Below are positions 7,373 through 17,204 of a stretch of DNA of 64,000 bases, piece after piece. Source of the stretch: PALSA-1003 sp963791945 (GTDB lineage: Bacteria > Pseudomonadota > Gammaproteobacteria > Burkholderiales > Casimicrobiaceae); assembly GCA_963791945.1 (NCBI GenBank), contig CAWBUD010000003.1, positions 372,001 through 436,000 on the forward strand, read 5' to 3'. The position numbers and the translations under genes are program-made. Position 1 is the first letter of the stretch. Each line of letters starts with the position of its first letter. The notes under the pieces are model-generated. The model was not told where the DNA came from and searched no databases. It worked only from the letters and a program-made list of their open reading frames with translations.

Positions 7373-10300
7373 TCAGCCCGACAGGCAGACGACCCCGTGA
7401 AGGTCGTTCACTTGATGCCCGGTGAAAAAGCCATCCGCGTATCCCTTCGCCACGCAGATGTTGGTCGCGGCCCGCGCCGCCTTTCCCCAGGCAACCGTAT
7501 TGATGTCGGCGAAGCCCTCCCCGCTGTTCAACAGATCCTGTCCGGTCGAATCGAACCAGTGCGCAACATCACTCCCCAGGCAAACCATGCCGCGCAGGCC
7601 GTTGAGTTGGTGCCCGGTCGCGAATCCGCCCACGTAGCCGCGCGCGCTGCAGAAGCCGGTCGACGCGCGCGCGACCTGAGCCCATGGAGCGGCATTGATG
7701 TCTGCGAAGCCCCAGCCGGTCGCATTAATCTCGGCGTCCGTCGCGTCGAAGAAGGCCGCCGTTGCAGGCGTGCATAGAACACCATCGCGCTCGCCTAGGT
7801 AGTGGCCGGTGAAGCGGCCGCCGTTGAACCCCTTATCGTCGCAAAACCCCGTCGCCGCTCGGCTGGCCTGCGCATAGAGCGCGTTATCGGGGTCGTCGAA
7901 GAGCCAGCCGGAGTCCAACCGGTCGACGTGCGTGGTATCGAAGAATTCCAGATGAGTCGTATCGTACGGATTGGCGTGAGGCGAAGGCGTGAGCCGATCC
8001 TCGTAGAGCAGCGCTGCCTTCATGAAGGCGCCGTCGCCGAGAATGAACGTTTCTCCGCTGGCCCATCCGTATTTGCCCACGTTCCAGTAATCCCATTGGC
8101 CATCCCAGATGACGTGTCCGTTGACCGTGCTCCGGTAGCCGTTGTCCTGGATGTCGACGAACCATGCTTCACGTCGCGGTGAGGCGGGGTTCTCTTCCCA
8201 CGGTGCCAACGGCGATCCTTTCGAAGAGGTGAAATTGGTGCGATAACCCTCGAACACGCGCCCGAACGCGTTGTCCAGTCCGCGGATGAAGGCCGCCGCC
8301 TGCCACGGCCCCTGACCGATGCCGTTGACGACCTTCTGCGACGGCACGCCCGGATTCAAGCCCAACATCCAGTAGTAGTTGCCTGACGCGATGCGTTCGA
8401 GCTCGCTCTTCCCCGTCATCCGCCACAGGTACACGGCATCCGCCACCGCGGCAGGGAAATGACCTTGGATGTTGTACACTTCCAGGAACTTCGGCGCTTC
8501 GGGATCCGTGACTGCAGGAGCCGCGATGGGTCGATCCGCCTGGGGCACGCGTTGCATGTCGCGCCAGTTATCCGTCGCGATCTTCTGGTCGCCGCTCCCT
8601 TGTGGAATCACGAAGAAGTAATTGGCCGGGCATGTGGGTCCTGCGGCACTGTCGTCGCAAACGTGCGAGCGCGTGAGATGGTTGATGAGTAGATCGGCGA
8701 TGCCATCGAGCTGATGCGTATAAGCGGGGCAGAGCGTGCCGTCGTCACAGGGAACAAGGCAGAGGCGGCCGTTGCAGATCAGCTCGGGGTGCCATCCGAG
8801 GACCTCGTACACGCCCTCGAACCACGGAATCACGCGGCCTGTGTCGCGCGGAATCGTCACCATCGCCCCGCCAGGGCCGCTGTAGGCCGCGAGGACCTGA
8901 TTCGTCGCATCGGCCGCCATTTGCCAATACTGCCCCGCGAGCGCGGAACCTCGGCGGTCCAGGCAATGGCCGATATGCGCGTAGATCGCCGATTGATGGG
9001 TCGGATCGTCGAACAGGTGATTCTCGGCGAGCCACGCGGCCCCCTGGATCGCATTCTGGCAGGCGCGATCGGCGAGGGTTCGATCGACGAAGGCGCCCTT
9101 GTCGGCGAACACGCTCTCACCATACAGCGCGTCGAGCGCCTGGTGTGCACCGAGGTTCGTGTCCACGCCTCCCCGGCCCATCTCGGAGTGAGCGAACTCG
9201 CCGGTGAACCCTACGAGGAATGCGTCCGCGAACGGGACCGGCGCCGCGCCCTGCTGGAAGAGCTCTTCCAGATAAAGCGCCGTCGTCTGGATCGCCTGCC
9301 GCAAAGACTCGCGCTCGTCGGCGGGAAAACCCGACGCGCGAGCTGTCCACAGCTCGGTGAGCCCGGCGAGGAACGTCCCATGCGATGTCGCCTCGCCGAT
9401 GATGTTGTTCGCGTCGTGGAAGCCGTGGAGCTGCGAAAAGATCGGATAGCACGCGTTGTGTTCTCCAGCGTCGAAGCCCGCCGGACGTGGAACGAGGAAG
9501 TCCTGGCAACGAACCAAGGCACCGCCGTCGGCGGAGTCGGTGTAACGACCGATGCGCGTTCCGGACACGGACGCGCCGTCGAGAGCGGGAGACTGGAGCA
9601 GATTGACGTCCGCTATCCACGCCTGGACGCGCGCGAAGCGAGCCGTGCTCGCGAAGGCCTTTAGCGCAAAGCTGCCGCCATGCACCGGCACGCCGCGCCC
9701 ATCGAGACGGACGAGGCCGTTGTCCACGGTCACCGTCACCGTGTCACCTCTCACCAGGATGTCGACATCGTACGGGTGCCCCGCCTCGAAAGGGTGATCT
9801 GCCGGGAAAGGCACGGAGGCGAGTGTCTCGAATCCGCCATCCGAGGTTTCACGATGCAAGCGGACCGCGCCCGGTCCGCCGAGGAGCGAGCAGCCTCCTC
9901 CCGACTCCGCCTGCAGCGTCACCGCGAGACGCTCGCTCGGAGTGATGCGGAATTGCATCTGTGCGTCGCAGCCGCTGATGATCGCGATCTGTCCGACGTA
10001 GTGGAAATCGGTCAGGTTCGGATCCAGCGGCGCATTGTTGTCGTCGAACACGCGGCGCACCACCGCGCCTCGCCCTGCGTCCGCGCGGTCGGCCCAGAAC
10101 GCGCCGTCGAGCGCGACGCTCCACGGGCCCCGATCGGCGGAATTGTTGCTGCATCCGGTCGCCGTCTCGAAGCACCAATTGCGACGCATGTCGTCGTCGG
10201 CGGCGCGTCGAGTCTCCGCATTGAGAATCGACAGCGGCTTCAGAAGCGTCGCGCTCGCCAGACCGGATTGCACCGCGAAGATGTCCGAAGTCAGCGTACG

Positions 10301-11446
10301 CAGTCCGCTGGTCGTGCCGATATCGACCCGAAGGCGGTAAAGGCCCGGCGAGGTCGCGAGCGACGTGAAGTCGGCCTCGAGCAACTGCATGCCGAACGTT
10401 CGCGGAATGGCGAAGCTTTCCCTGAGGCGCGGTGCGGGCTGCGGCGTAAGCGCACCGCTCTTCACCGGTCCGTTGCAGATGGTCACCAACCGAACCTTTC
10501 GGCACTGCGTGAGATAGAACCGCGACGGCTGCGCGATGTACATCGACTCGGGCAGATCGTTCAATGTGCGCACCAGCGCGCGCTTCGTCCCGGCAAGCTC
10601 GTAACCGGCGGTGCTGTAGAGTAGTGCGAAATTCGAGAGCTGCGTCGGATCGGTGGTGGCGGTCACGTTCCTGAAGCTCACCTTCCTCACGTCGGCATCG
10701 GTAGCGCCGAAAGCGTAAATACCGAATCGGCCTACTGTCAGCGTGTCATCGACTACCTCCCCGTTGAACAATTGCGCGCCGTCCAGATACACCTGGAAAT
10801 GCGAGCCCCGCGCGTGGATCGAAAGCTGATGAGTCGATCCGGGAGCGAGCGTCCGGCTATCGGTCGCGAGCTCCTGGTATTGCGGATCGTCGCATCCGAA
10901 GCCGTTGCCGTTGGGGTTGTTGGGGTCCTGTTCACAGCTGGTCTGCGGCAGCGGCGGCCAATTCGGGCAGTGCGTGAAGGCGGACGAGTTCGTGCAATCG
11001 CACGTTTCCGCCAACCGCTCGAACCGATAGAATGCCGCGCCGCTCGGACGCAGTTTGACCCCATACCTTCCCTGATCCGCAATCCGGAATTGCAGATGCA
11101 CCTCGGCGTTCGAAGCGACCGTGAGGTCGGCCGTGTAGGTGAAGTCGGCGCCGACGAAGCCGACCCGCTGCGCTTCCGCGTGAAAGGCCGGAGGCACCTG
11201 AACGACTTGCAAAGGACACGCAGGAAGAAAGTGCGAAACGACGGTCGGCTCCGTGTCGATGGGCACGATCGCCAGTGGATCCGAGATTCCGCCAAAGCTG
11301 CCGAAGCGGTTCGCCCATCCGACTGCGCCACCGGAAAATAGCGTGGTTTCGGCAGCCGAGGCCGCACCGAAGCACATCGGCGCCGCGTTCACGAAAACGA
11401 CGAGCAGAGCGGCGCGAGTTCCAACCCAGAGATAAGATGTGCTCAT
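7373..11446 (-). CDS. Large secreted GH9-like protein with three C-terminal Cys repeats
   Basis: This 1357-aa protein starts at the ATG at 11446 behind a GAGGGGG ribosome-binding site and begins with a signal peptide (to about ASA). Next come two jelly-roll-like modules and a segment resembling the Ig-like N-domain of family 9 cellulases (GLYRLRVDIGTTSG). The alpha/alpha-barrel region then shows GH9 landmarks: GFHDANNIIGE where GH9 enzymes have GWHDAGDY, YYWMLGLNPGVPSQKVVNGI, and GETFILGDGAFMKAALLY, whose Glu sits where the catalytic acid lies. The Asn in place of the second Asp of DAGD leaves activity uncertain. Residues 1168-1357 are three 61-65-residue repeats, each with Cys at positions 35 and 58 and a TGH motif. 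It is last of four secreted-protein genes on the strand. Export is clear; carbohydrate hydrolysis is inferred. Confidence 0.65.
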   Translation of the reverse strand: MSTSYLWVGTRAALLVVFVNAAPMCFGAASAAETTLFSGGAVGWANRFGSFGGISDPLAIVPIDTEPTVVSHFLPACPLQVVQVPPAFHAEAQRVGFVGADFTYTADLTVASNAEVHLQFRIADQGRYGVKLRPSGAAFYRFERLAETCDCTNSSAFTHCPNWPPLPQTSCEQDPNNPNGNGFGCDDPQYQELATDSRTLAPGSTHQLSIHARGSHFQVYLDGAQLFNGEVVDDTLTVGRFGIYAFGATDADVRKVSFRNVTATTDPTQLSNFALLYSTAGYELAGTKRALVRTLNDLPESMYIAQPSRFYLTQCRKVRLVTICNGPVKSGALTPQPAPRLRESFAIPRTFGMQLLEADFTSLATSPGLYRLRVDIGTTSGLRTLTSDIFAVQSGLASATLLKPLSILNAETRRAADDDMRRNWCFETATGCSNNSADRGPWSVALDGAFWADRADAGRGAVVRRVFDDNNAPLDPNLTDFHYVGQIAIISGCDAQMQFRITPSERLAVTLQAESGGGCSLLGGPGAVRLHRETSDGGFETLASVPFPADHPFEAGHPYDVDILVRGDTVTVTVDNGLVRLDGRGVPVHGGSFALKAFASTARFARVQAWIADVNLLQSPALDGASVSGTRIGRYTDSADGGALVRCQDFLVPRPAGFDAGEHNACYPIFSQLHGFHDANNIIGEATSHGTFLAGLTELWTARASGFPADERESLRQAIQTTALYLEELFQQGAAPVPFADAFLVGFTGEFAHSEMGRGGVDTNLGAHQALDALYGESVFADKGAFVDRTLADRACQNAIQGAAWLAENHLFDDPTHQSAIYAHIGHCLDRRGSALAGQYWQMAADATNQVLAAYSGPGGAMVTIPRDTGRVIPWFEGVYEVLGWHPELICNGRLCLVPCDDGTLCPAYTHQLDGIADLLINHLTRSHVCDDSAAGPTCPANYFFVIPQGSGDQKIATDNWRDMQRVPQADRPIAAPAVTDPEAPKFLEVYNIQGHFPAAVADAVYLWRMTGKSELERIASGNYYWMLGLNPGVPSQKVVNGIGQGPWQAAAFIRGLDNAFGRVFEGYRTNFTSSKGSPLAPWEENPASPRREAWFVDIQDNGYRSTVNGHVIWDGQWDYWNVGKYGWASGETFILGDGAFMKAALLYEDRLTPSPHANPYDTTHLEFFDTTHVDRLDSGWLFDDPDNALYAQASRAATGFCDDKGFNGGRFTGHYLGERDGVLCTPATAAFFDATDAEINATGWGFADINAAPWAQVARASTGFCSARGYVGGFATGHQLNGLRGMVCLGSDVAHWFDSTGQDLLNSGEGFADINTVAWGKAARAATNICVAKGYADGFFTGHQVNDLHGVVCLSG

Positions 11447-11537
11447 GACCCCCTCCGTTGCCAGGCGCTCGCGCAATGCGACGCGAATCGGGCCCTACTC
11501 GTAGACGCCGAAGGGGCTCGATAGGCGGAGCGCTGTT

Positions 11538-12254
11538 TCACGAACGCATCATCGGCCGCATCCCGGTCCCGGACATCGACACCGTCCGATCCGGGCCCGG
11601 AGTGGCGCGCGCGCCGCCAGGCCTCGCTCGCGCCGACCACAGCGCCACCATCAAGGCGGCGACGAGCAGAAGCATGCTCGACGGCTCGGGCGCACTCGCC
11701 GATAGCGTCACGACGGGCGCCGGCGTCAGATCGCTCGCAAACGCGCTGAACGCCGGGTGTGCGGAGTCGATATTCACAGTGAGCAGAGAGTCGGCGCCGC
11801 TCGGATCCGTGGTGGCGATCTGCGTACCGTCTGACTGCAGCAACGCCATCGAGAACTGATCCGGCGTCCCTTCGAGATTCGTGGTCAAGCCGAAGTCGAA
11901 GGTGAGTAGCGTGCCGGCCGTGAACGTAGCCGCAAAGACATTGAAGAAGGTACTGTCGACGAGCGTCACGCCTGTTGTCAGGTCGCCGCTCACTCCGCCG
12001 GTCGTGAGCCGCGGATCGACAGCTCCCGCGCTGCCCCCCACACCGAACCCGAAATTGGTCAGAGTCACCGCGTTGTTGGCGTCGCCCGCCCCGCTGCCGT
12101 CGATGAAGATGAACGCCATTTCGAAGGTGTCCGAGAGCCCCGTCGTATCGAGGCTCACCGAACCGTTGATGATGCTGGCGTGCGCCGGTCGCTGCTGCGC
12201 GAGCGCGAGCATAAGCACCAGCACGAAGAACATGGCGGAAGTCACGTGTTTCAT
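11538..12254 (-). CDS. PEP-CTERM sorted exoprotein
   Basis: The 238-aa product has an N-terminal signal peptide (MKHVTSAMFFVLVLMLALAQ to AHA), a beta-rich Ser/Thr/Gly body without Cys, and a C-terminal PEP-CTERM signal. That signal consists of APEPSS from residue 188, a hydrophobic span and the basic SARAR cluster. In this family the tail directs exosortase-dependent processing and surface or biofilm export; no exosortase lies in the window. An AGGAGGGG site precedes the ATG at 12254. The tail continues about 24 residues past the basic cluster, which is longer than normal. It lies 8 bp from the upstream gene, consistent with one operon. Confidence 0.85.
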   Translation of the reverse strand: MKHVTSAMFFVLVLMLALAQQRPAHASIINGSVSLDTTGLSDTFEMAFIFIDGSGAGDANNAVTLTNFGFGVGGSAGAVDPRLTTGGVSGDLTTGVTLVDSTFFNVFAATFTAGTLLTFDFGLTTNLEGTPDQFSMALLQSDGTQIATTDPSGADSLLTVNIDSAHPAFSAFASDLTPAPVVTLSASAPEPSSMLLLVAALMVALWSARARPGGARATPGPDRTVSMSGTGMRPMMRS

Positions 12255-12262
12255 TTCCCCTC

Positions 12263-13855
12263 CTAACGTCCCCCGCTGCCCGCGAGCACGCGCGTCGCAT
12301 ACGTGATGCCCGCCTTCGACGGATTGGTGAACTGCAGCACGATCGACGCGCTCGCGCCGGGCGCGAGACTGCTCGACCAGTTGATGAACGGGCTTCCGGC
12401 CGGTGTCGCGCACGCCGTCGTCCCGGTCGCATTGTAGAGCGTCGCGTTGCTGCTCAAGCTGTCGAGAACGAGCGAGATCGGCGCAGGGACCGTGCCGCCC
12501 GACATGTTCTTCAGCGTGACCGTCTGCACGAAGCGCTGGGTCGCGAAGTTGTAGCCGAAGCCGGAGCGGGTTACCTGGATCTGGGCACTGACGTTGCTTG
12601 CGCACGCAGGTGCGTTGACGATCTGAGTCGTGGCCTCGGCGAGCGTCTTCGGCGATTCTACGTTGCCAACCAGATCGGTACCGAGCGCGAAGAAGCCGTA
12701 GGTGTGCCCAATCGTGCCTGTGAATGCGGCGGATAGAGCCGTCGCGTGGTCCTGCCACAGGATGAAGGGCCCGCCGTTGTCGGACACGTAGATGCTGAAG
12801 TCGCGGATGCCGGCACCCGCATCGGTTCCGGCCCATTGCACGTTGAACGTAGGCGTCGTCTGCGTTGGAGCAAGCGCAAGCACGTGCGTAACAGGGGGGT
12901 CCTTGTCGATCGTGTTGAGCCACGTCGGCGTGGCGATCGATGCATTGGTGTCGAATACCACCTGCGCCTGATTCCGGATCGCGGTATTGGTGGCGAGTCC
13001 GCGCTTCGGCATCACCGTGAAGACAACGCTGCCTTCGCCGGCTGGCGGATTGACGTTCGGCGGCAGGAAGCCGGCGGCGGGATCTTCGGTGAGCTGCCCG
13101 GTCGCGGGATCGATCGAGGTGAAGCGCCAGGTGACGAGGCCGGTGCTCCTGTCGAGGGCGGCGTTCACCGTCAAGATCAGGTCGCGGTCGGGGCGAAGGT
13201 CGATCCCGCCCAAAAACGTCTGCAGTCCGGGGCTAGGTATTAGCGCGATATCGTTGCCTACGGACATCGGGCCGAGTTGAAACGTATTCAGGTCCATCTT
13301 CGAACTGTCGAGCTGGTCCGTGATGAGGACGACCTGGGCCGCGCCCGTAGCGGCGGCGAGGTTCTCGAAATGCACCGCGTAATGGAGCGGCGTCGCGTCC
13401 GGAACGAAACCGGCGTCCGCCGCGCCGAGTGTGCCCACCTTGTCGTTGGGGTCGGTCGGATGAAACGGCACGATCGGAAACTTGTGGCAGTCCTGACTGC
13501 CGGTGCCGACGGTGCAACTTTTCCCTGGAGGAATACACTGTCCTCCAATGACCTGGTACGGGCCGCCCAAGCCGGCTATGTTACTGCACTCGTCCGGAGT
13601 CAGTGTGCACTTCTCGAGGTGCGTCGCATTACATCCTTGGGGAAGCGGAATGTCCGGAGGCCAAATCTTCAACGGACAAGGGACCGCCTGGCCGAACTGG
13701 TTCACGCAACCATCGTTGCCACCCTCGCAGAGTACATTTCCCGATGCCGCCCCATGGCCACAGTTAACCCCCGCGCGGGCTTCACGGGGCGCGAGCGGCG
13801 GGCCGAGCGCGAGCAGCGCACCGAGTGCCAAAGCGAAGAGCCGGGGAGTTTTCAT
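12263..13855 (-). CDS. Secreted Ig-like/adhesin-type hypothetical protein
   Basis: From the ATG at 13855 the 530-aa protein begins with a signal peptide (MKTPRLFALALGALLALGPP to ARA). A Cys-rich N-terminal part follows (CGHGAASGN, CTLTPDECSN), then beta-sandwich sequence typical of bacterial surface proteins: NKAIRNQA-like text (TNTAIRNQAQVVFDTN), PPVTHVLAL and an Ig-like repeat around WAGTDAGAGIRDFSIYVSDN. The C-terminal domain (LAPGASASIVLQFTNPSK) resembles structural modules of adhesins. No catalytic motif is seen. It lies 34 bp from the upstream CSLREA gene and 8 bp from the PEP-CTERM gene, so these probably form one transcript. Confidence 0.7.
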   Translation of the reverse strand: MKTPRLFALALGALLALGPPLAPREARAGVNCGHGAASGNVLCEGGNDGCVNQFGQAVPCPLKIWPPDIPLPQGCNATHLEKCTLTPDECSNIAGLGGPYQVIGGQCIPPGKSCTVGTGSQDCHKFPIVPFHPTDPNDKVGTLGAADAGFVPDATPLHYAVHFENLAAATGAAQVVLITDQLDSSKMDLNTFQLGPMSVGNDIALIPSPGLQTFLGGIDLRPDRDLILTVNAALDRSTGLVTWRFTSIDPATGQLTEDPAAGFLPPNVNPPAGEGSVVFTVMPKRGLATNTAIRNQAQVVFDTNASIATPTWLNTIDKDPPVTHVLALAPTQTTPTFNVQWAGTDAGAGIRDFSIYVSDNGGPFILWQDHATALSAAFTGTIGHTYGFFALGTDLVGNVESPKTLAEATTQIVNAPACASNVSAQIQVTRSGFGYNFATQRFVQTVTLKNMSGGTVPAPISLVLDSLSSNATLYNATGTTACATPAGSPFINWSSSLAPGASASIVLQFTNPSKAGITYATRVLAGSGGR

Positions 13856-13889
13856 CGCGAACTCTCTAGACGTTCGGCAGAACCTGGGA

Positions 13890-16268
13890 TTACGGCAGTG
13901 ACGTTGCGGCGACCGCCGCGAACGCCGCCAAGTCGAGTTGAAGCTGAGCGAGACTGTAAACGTGGGGATCTGCCCCGAAACTCGCGGCGAACGCCGTCTG
14001 ACCATTTGCAATGACTTGTCGGAATTGCGTGGCGGCGTACTGCTGCAACTGCGGGACCAGCGTTGCCGGGACGGTAACGCCGAAGTTTTGCTGCACGTAC
14101 GCTTGCGCGCCGGCCACTACATTGTCGATGAGCTGTTGAGTCACGCCGGTCATGAAGAGCGGATCACCGAGGGTGCTGAGAAGGAAAGTGGGCTGCGCGT
14201 TGGCGGGCAGCGTGAGCGCAATGCGGAGAACGCCTGTGAATCCGCTCGGGACGATTGGCAGTAGCAACGGTAACTGCAGAAAGGAATCCTGGGCTTCCGC
14301 AACGATCGGCGGAATGAAATCCCAGTTCTGTATTACCTGCCCGGGTTGCGCGGGCGGAGGAGCAATCGTGAAGAACCGGCCCGCCGCATAGCCTTGGGGC
14401 ACGGAGAGCGAGAGCGGCACTCCGATGGCGTCGGCGTCGCCGCGGTTGCCATAGATGACCATCACGACGCCCGGTCCCGCCCGCGGGATGATGCCTGTGA
14501 CGTCCAGCCACAAGCTGGGACCGACGCCTGGCCTCACCGTGAAGCCACCGCTCAAGGTGCGCGACGCTGAATCCGGATTGGTGACCACGACGTCCCACGC
14601 GCCCGGCGAGGCGCCGGTCAAGTCGAACGTCGCGGCGATCGAGGCGCCGCCGATGTCGACCTGCGTCCGTACCGCGGCAATGTCGGCCTGCCCGGCTCGG
14701 CGGAGCCTTACGCTTGCGCCGTCGAGGAAACCGCCGCCGCCGACTTGAACCGAAACCTGGCCGGCGTTGCCGCCGCTGCCGGGGAAGACATTTGCTATGG
14801 CAAAGGCGATGCTGCGCTCGAACGCGCCGATGTCGCACCGAGGCCCCAGAGGCCGAAGGAATGCGCGCTGATCGGTAACCGCGCAGGCCGTGCCACCGCT
14901 TCCGGGCGACGCGGGGTCGCCTGCCTCGATCGCGGGGCTGCCGGCAGCCAGCGCGTGGGTGAAGGTATGTCCGCCGTTGTCAGCCAGTACGCCGAGCAGG
15001 GGGTCCTGGCCGGTGACGTTCCCCGTCGTGTCGCCGAAGATGTCGCAGGCCTGCGTGTCCTGGACGAGGTTGTGCCCCTGCGAAGTGAGCGCCCCACCGT
15101 GGGGAGCGTCGGTAAGACAGTCATTCCCCGGCGGAATGCAGCCATTAATCGTGCAGCTACCAGCCGCAACGTTCCCGGCGATGATCGTGTTCGCGAGCGT
15201 CACGGTGCCGTTCGCCCCATTGACCAATCCTCCGCCGAGGCCGCTTGTCGGATCGGTTGGCACCTGTGCCGTGTTGTTGGCGATGGTGACGTTATTGAGG
15301 TTGAGCGTCGACGCCGCGCCGGTATTTATGATTCCTCCGCCCAACGCAGCGCGGTTCCCGCTCACCGTGACGTTGGTGAGGTTGACGGTATAGGCGGCGT
15401 TGTAGATTCCACCGCCCGAGCCGGTGTTCGACACATTGCCGCTGATCGTGCTTCCAGCAATGTCGACTACCCCGTCGACGTTCATAATACCGGCGCCGAA
15501 GCCACCCAGCTCTCCCCCGCCAGAAACGTTCGCGCTGATCGTACTGTTGGCAACAGTTAGGATGCCCTGACCGTCGTGGCAGGGACTCGCGGCCAGGCAA
15601 GTGCCGAAAAGATTGGTGTTAACGATTCCCCCGCCGCCCGTAGCGCTGAAGTTGCGGGTGATTACGCTTCGCAGAACCGTGAGATCGCGCTGGTTGAAGA
15701 TGCCTCCCCCGGCGCCGGCCGAGTAGTTGTCGCTCACGACGGAATCTTCGACGACCAGCGTGCCCGCATTGTTGATGGCGCCCCCGTGACCTTCCGTACT
15801 TCCCACCGAGTAGTTCCCGTGCCGCAGCGTCATGCCCTCGACCCGCACGGACGCTGTCGTCGCGACCAGCATGACCGGAGCACGCACGAAGTTCTGACCC
15901 GGCGGCTGATTGGCATCGATGATCGTTGCGTCCGCGCTGGTGCCGATGAGGTTCAAGGTGCCAACGGGACAGAGCGCCTGTGTTGTATACAGCGGGCCGA
16001 TGTCGTTGCCGCGGAAGAAGCAGGGAGTGGGCTGCGAGAGAACATAAGTGCCGGCCGGGACATTGATGGTGACCGCCTCCGAGAGTCCGTTCGCCTTGAT
16101 GATCGCGCCGCGCAGGCTGCAGTCGTTGGTCGTAGCGTCGTCGCAGCCCATCAGACTGGGATCGTCGACGGTTGTGTCGACGTTGAGGACGGCGGCCTGG
16201 CACGCCGCCGCCGCGAGCGCCGCAGCAAGAACGAGCGCGGCCAACGGGCCGAACTTGGACGACGTCAT
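13890..16268 (-). CDS. CSLREA-motif parallel beta-helix surface protein
   Basis: The 792-aa protein has a signal sequence (with AAAAC, a possible but non-canonical lipobox) followed by the CSLREA-type motif CSLRGA at residues 50-55. Right-handed beta-helix turns come next (AINNAGTLVVEDSVVSDN and GGGI repeats), then a choice-of-anchor Q-like module ending RCDIGAFE near residue 480. The C-terminal third has an IPT/Ig-like stretch. Such proteins are outer-surface or polymorphic-membrane-type exoproteins. A GGAGGAAG site precedes the ATG at 16268. It heads the minus-strand group of four exoprotein genes; its promoter should lie in the 182-bp gap towards the cytochrome gene. Confidence 0.8.
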   Translation of the reverse strand: MTSSKFGPLAALVLAAALAAAACQAAVLNVDTTVDDPSLMGCDDATTNDCSLRGAIIKANGLSEAVTINVPAGTYVLSQPTPCFFRGNDIGPLYTTQALCPVGTLNLIGTSADATIIDANQPPGQNFVRAPVMLVATTASVRVEGMTLRHGNYSVGSTEGHGGAINNAGTLVVEDSVVSDNYSAGAGGGIFNQRDLTVLRSVITRNFSATGGGGIVNTNLFGTCLAASPCHDGQGILTVANSTISANVSGGGELGGFGAGIMNVDGVVDIAGSTISGNVSNTGSGGGIYNAAYTVNLTNVTVSGNRAALGGGIINTGAASTLNLNNVTIANNTAQVPTDPTSGLGGGLVNGANGTVTLANTIIAGNVAAGSCTINGCIPPGNDCLTDAPHGGALTSQGHNLVQDTQACDIFGDTTGNVTGQDPLLGVLADNGGHTFTHALAAGSPAIEAGDPASPGSGGTACAVTDQRAFLRPLGPRCDIGAFERSIAFAIANVFPGSGGNAGQVSVQVGGGGFLDGASVRLRRAGQADIAAVRTQVDIGGASIAATFDLTGASPGAWDVVVTNPDSASRTLSGGFTVRPGVGPSLWLDVTGIIPRAGPGVVMVIYGNRGDADAIGVPLSLSVPQGYAAGRFFTIAPPPAQPGQVIQNWDFIPPIVAEAQDSFLQLPLLLPIVPSGFTGVLRIALTLPANAQPTFLLSTLGDPLFMTGVTQQLIDNVVAGAQAYVQQNFGVTVPATLVPQLQQYAATQFRQVIANGQTAFAASFGADPHVYSLAQLQLDLAAFAAVAATSLP

Positions 16269-16450
16269 AGGTGCTTCCTCCCCACCGTGTGGCGACCCGG
16301 CAAAAGCTTATCTCTCACTTGGCTATACGCAAAACGGGTTGAAAACGCGCCATCGTCCTCGTTCCTGGCCTTGGCTGGCCGCGCTCGCTTCAGCGACCGG
16401 GACAGATGTCGAGCGTGCATGCCAATCCCACGGTATGTCTGGGCTCGCGC

Positions 16451-17167
16451 CTACTGGCAGCGGTTGGGCGGCTCGCCCGGACCACCTTCCAGGCACGGAA
16501 CCGCGCTCAGGTACGTGTAGATGGCCGTCAACTGCCGATCGGTCATGTTCTGGAACGCGGGCCACGGCATGACCTGGAGCACGTCGCCGTTGAACGGCGG
16601 GAGCAGGCACTGCGGCGTGTTGGTCGGACAGTTCGGATGCGCGTGATCGAAGTCGATACCGGTCCGCAAGATCTCGATGAATTCCGAGAGCGTGTGGCCG
16701 CCTTCGGGCAGGCCCGTCTTGTCTGGCGTGAGATTGCGCGAGACGATGTGCACCGCGCCGCCGGGGCTCGGGAACACGCCGAAGTCCTGGCCGCCGCCGA
16801 GGTAGGCCGTGGGATCGACCTTCGTCACGCCGAGGAACGGACCGTCAGGCGGCGAGCGCAGATAGGGATTCCCCGTGGGGAGATATTGGGTCGACGGGTC
16901 TCGCGTGTGACAGCCGTTGCAGTCGGCCACGACATTGACGAGATAGCTTCCCAGGCCCACCAGGTCGGGGTCTTTGCCGGCCATGTTGAGCGCAATGCCG
17001 CTGGACGCGGCGACATTGAGCCCGGTGCGGATCATGGATTTTTCGTCTTGCGCGCCGTTGTTGTCGTTGAATGCCTGCCCGACATTGGACCCGGCGAGCA
17101 TTCCCCCAATGACCGCGGTTGCGAACAGCGTTGCGCCCCTGAGGGCCTTGCGTTGGCGGTTGTGCAT
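16451..17167 (-). CDS. Periplasmic monoheme cytochrome c
   Basis: The 238-aa product starts at an ATG preceded by AAGGAG. It has a cleavable signal peptide (to VGQA) and one heme-binding CNGCH motif at residues 83-87; the later VMPWPAF Met is a candidate axial ligand. The remainder (GHTLSEFIEILRTGIDFDHA, MTDRQLTAIYTYLSAVPC) matches class I cytochromes c acting as periplasmic electron carriers or subunits of alcohol/aldehyde-type dehydrogenases. No dehydrogenase gene is adjacent, so the partner is unknown. It lies between the exoprotein operon and the small regulator-linked gene, all on the same strand. Confidence 0.9.
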   Translation of the reverse strand: MHNRQRKALRGATLFATAVIGGMLAGSNVGQAFNDNNGAQDEKSMIRTGLNVAASSGIALNMAGKDPDLVGLGSYLVNVVADCNGCHTRDPSTQYLPTGNPYLRSPPDGPFLGVTKVDPTAYLGGGQDFGVFPSPGGAVHIVSRNLTPDKTGLPEGGHTLSEFIEILRTGIDFDHAHPNCPTNTPQCLLPPFNGDVLQVMPWPAFQNMTDRQLTAIYTYLSAVPCLEGGPGEPPNRCQ

Positions 17168-17204
17168 GGTTTTCTCCTTCAACGTGCCACGACCTCTGCT
17201 TCGT

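Noticed and set aside
10772..11341. Long plus-strand ORFs opposite the GH9-like gene.
   Set aside because: They are antisense shadows in high-GC DNA, without recognisable domains or ribosome-binding sites.
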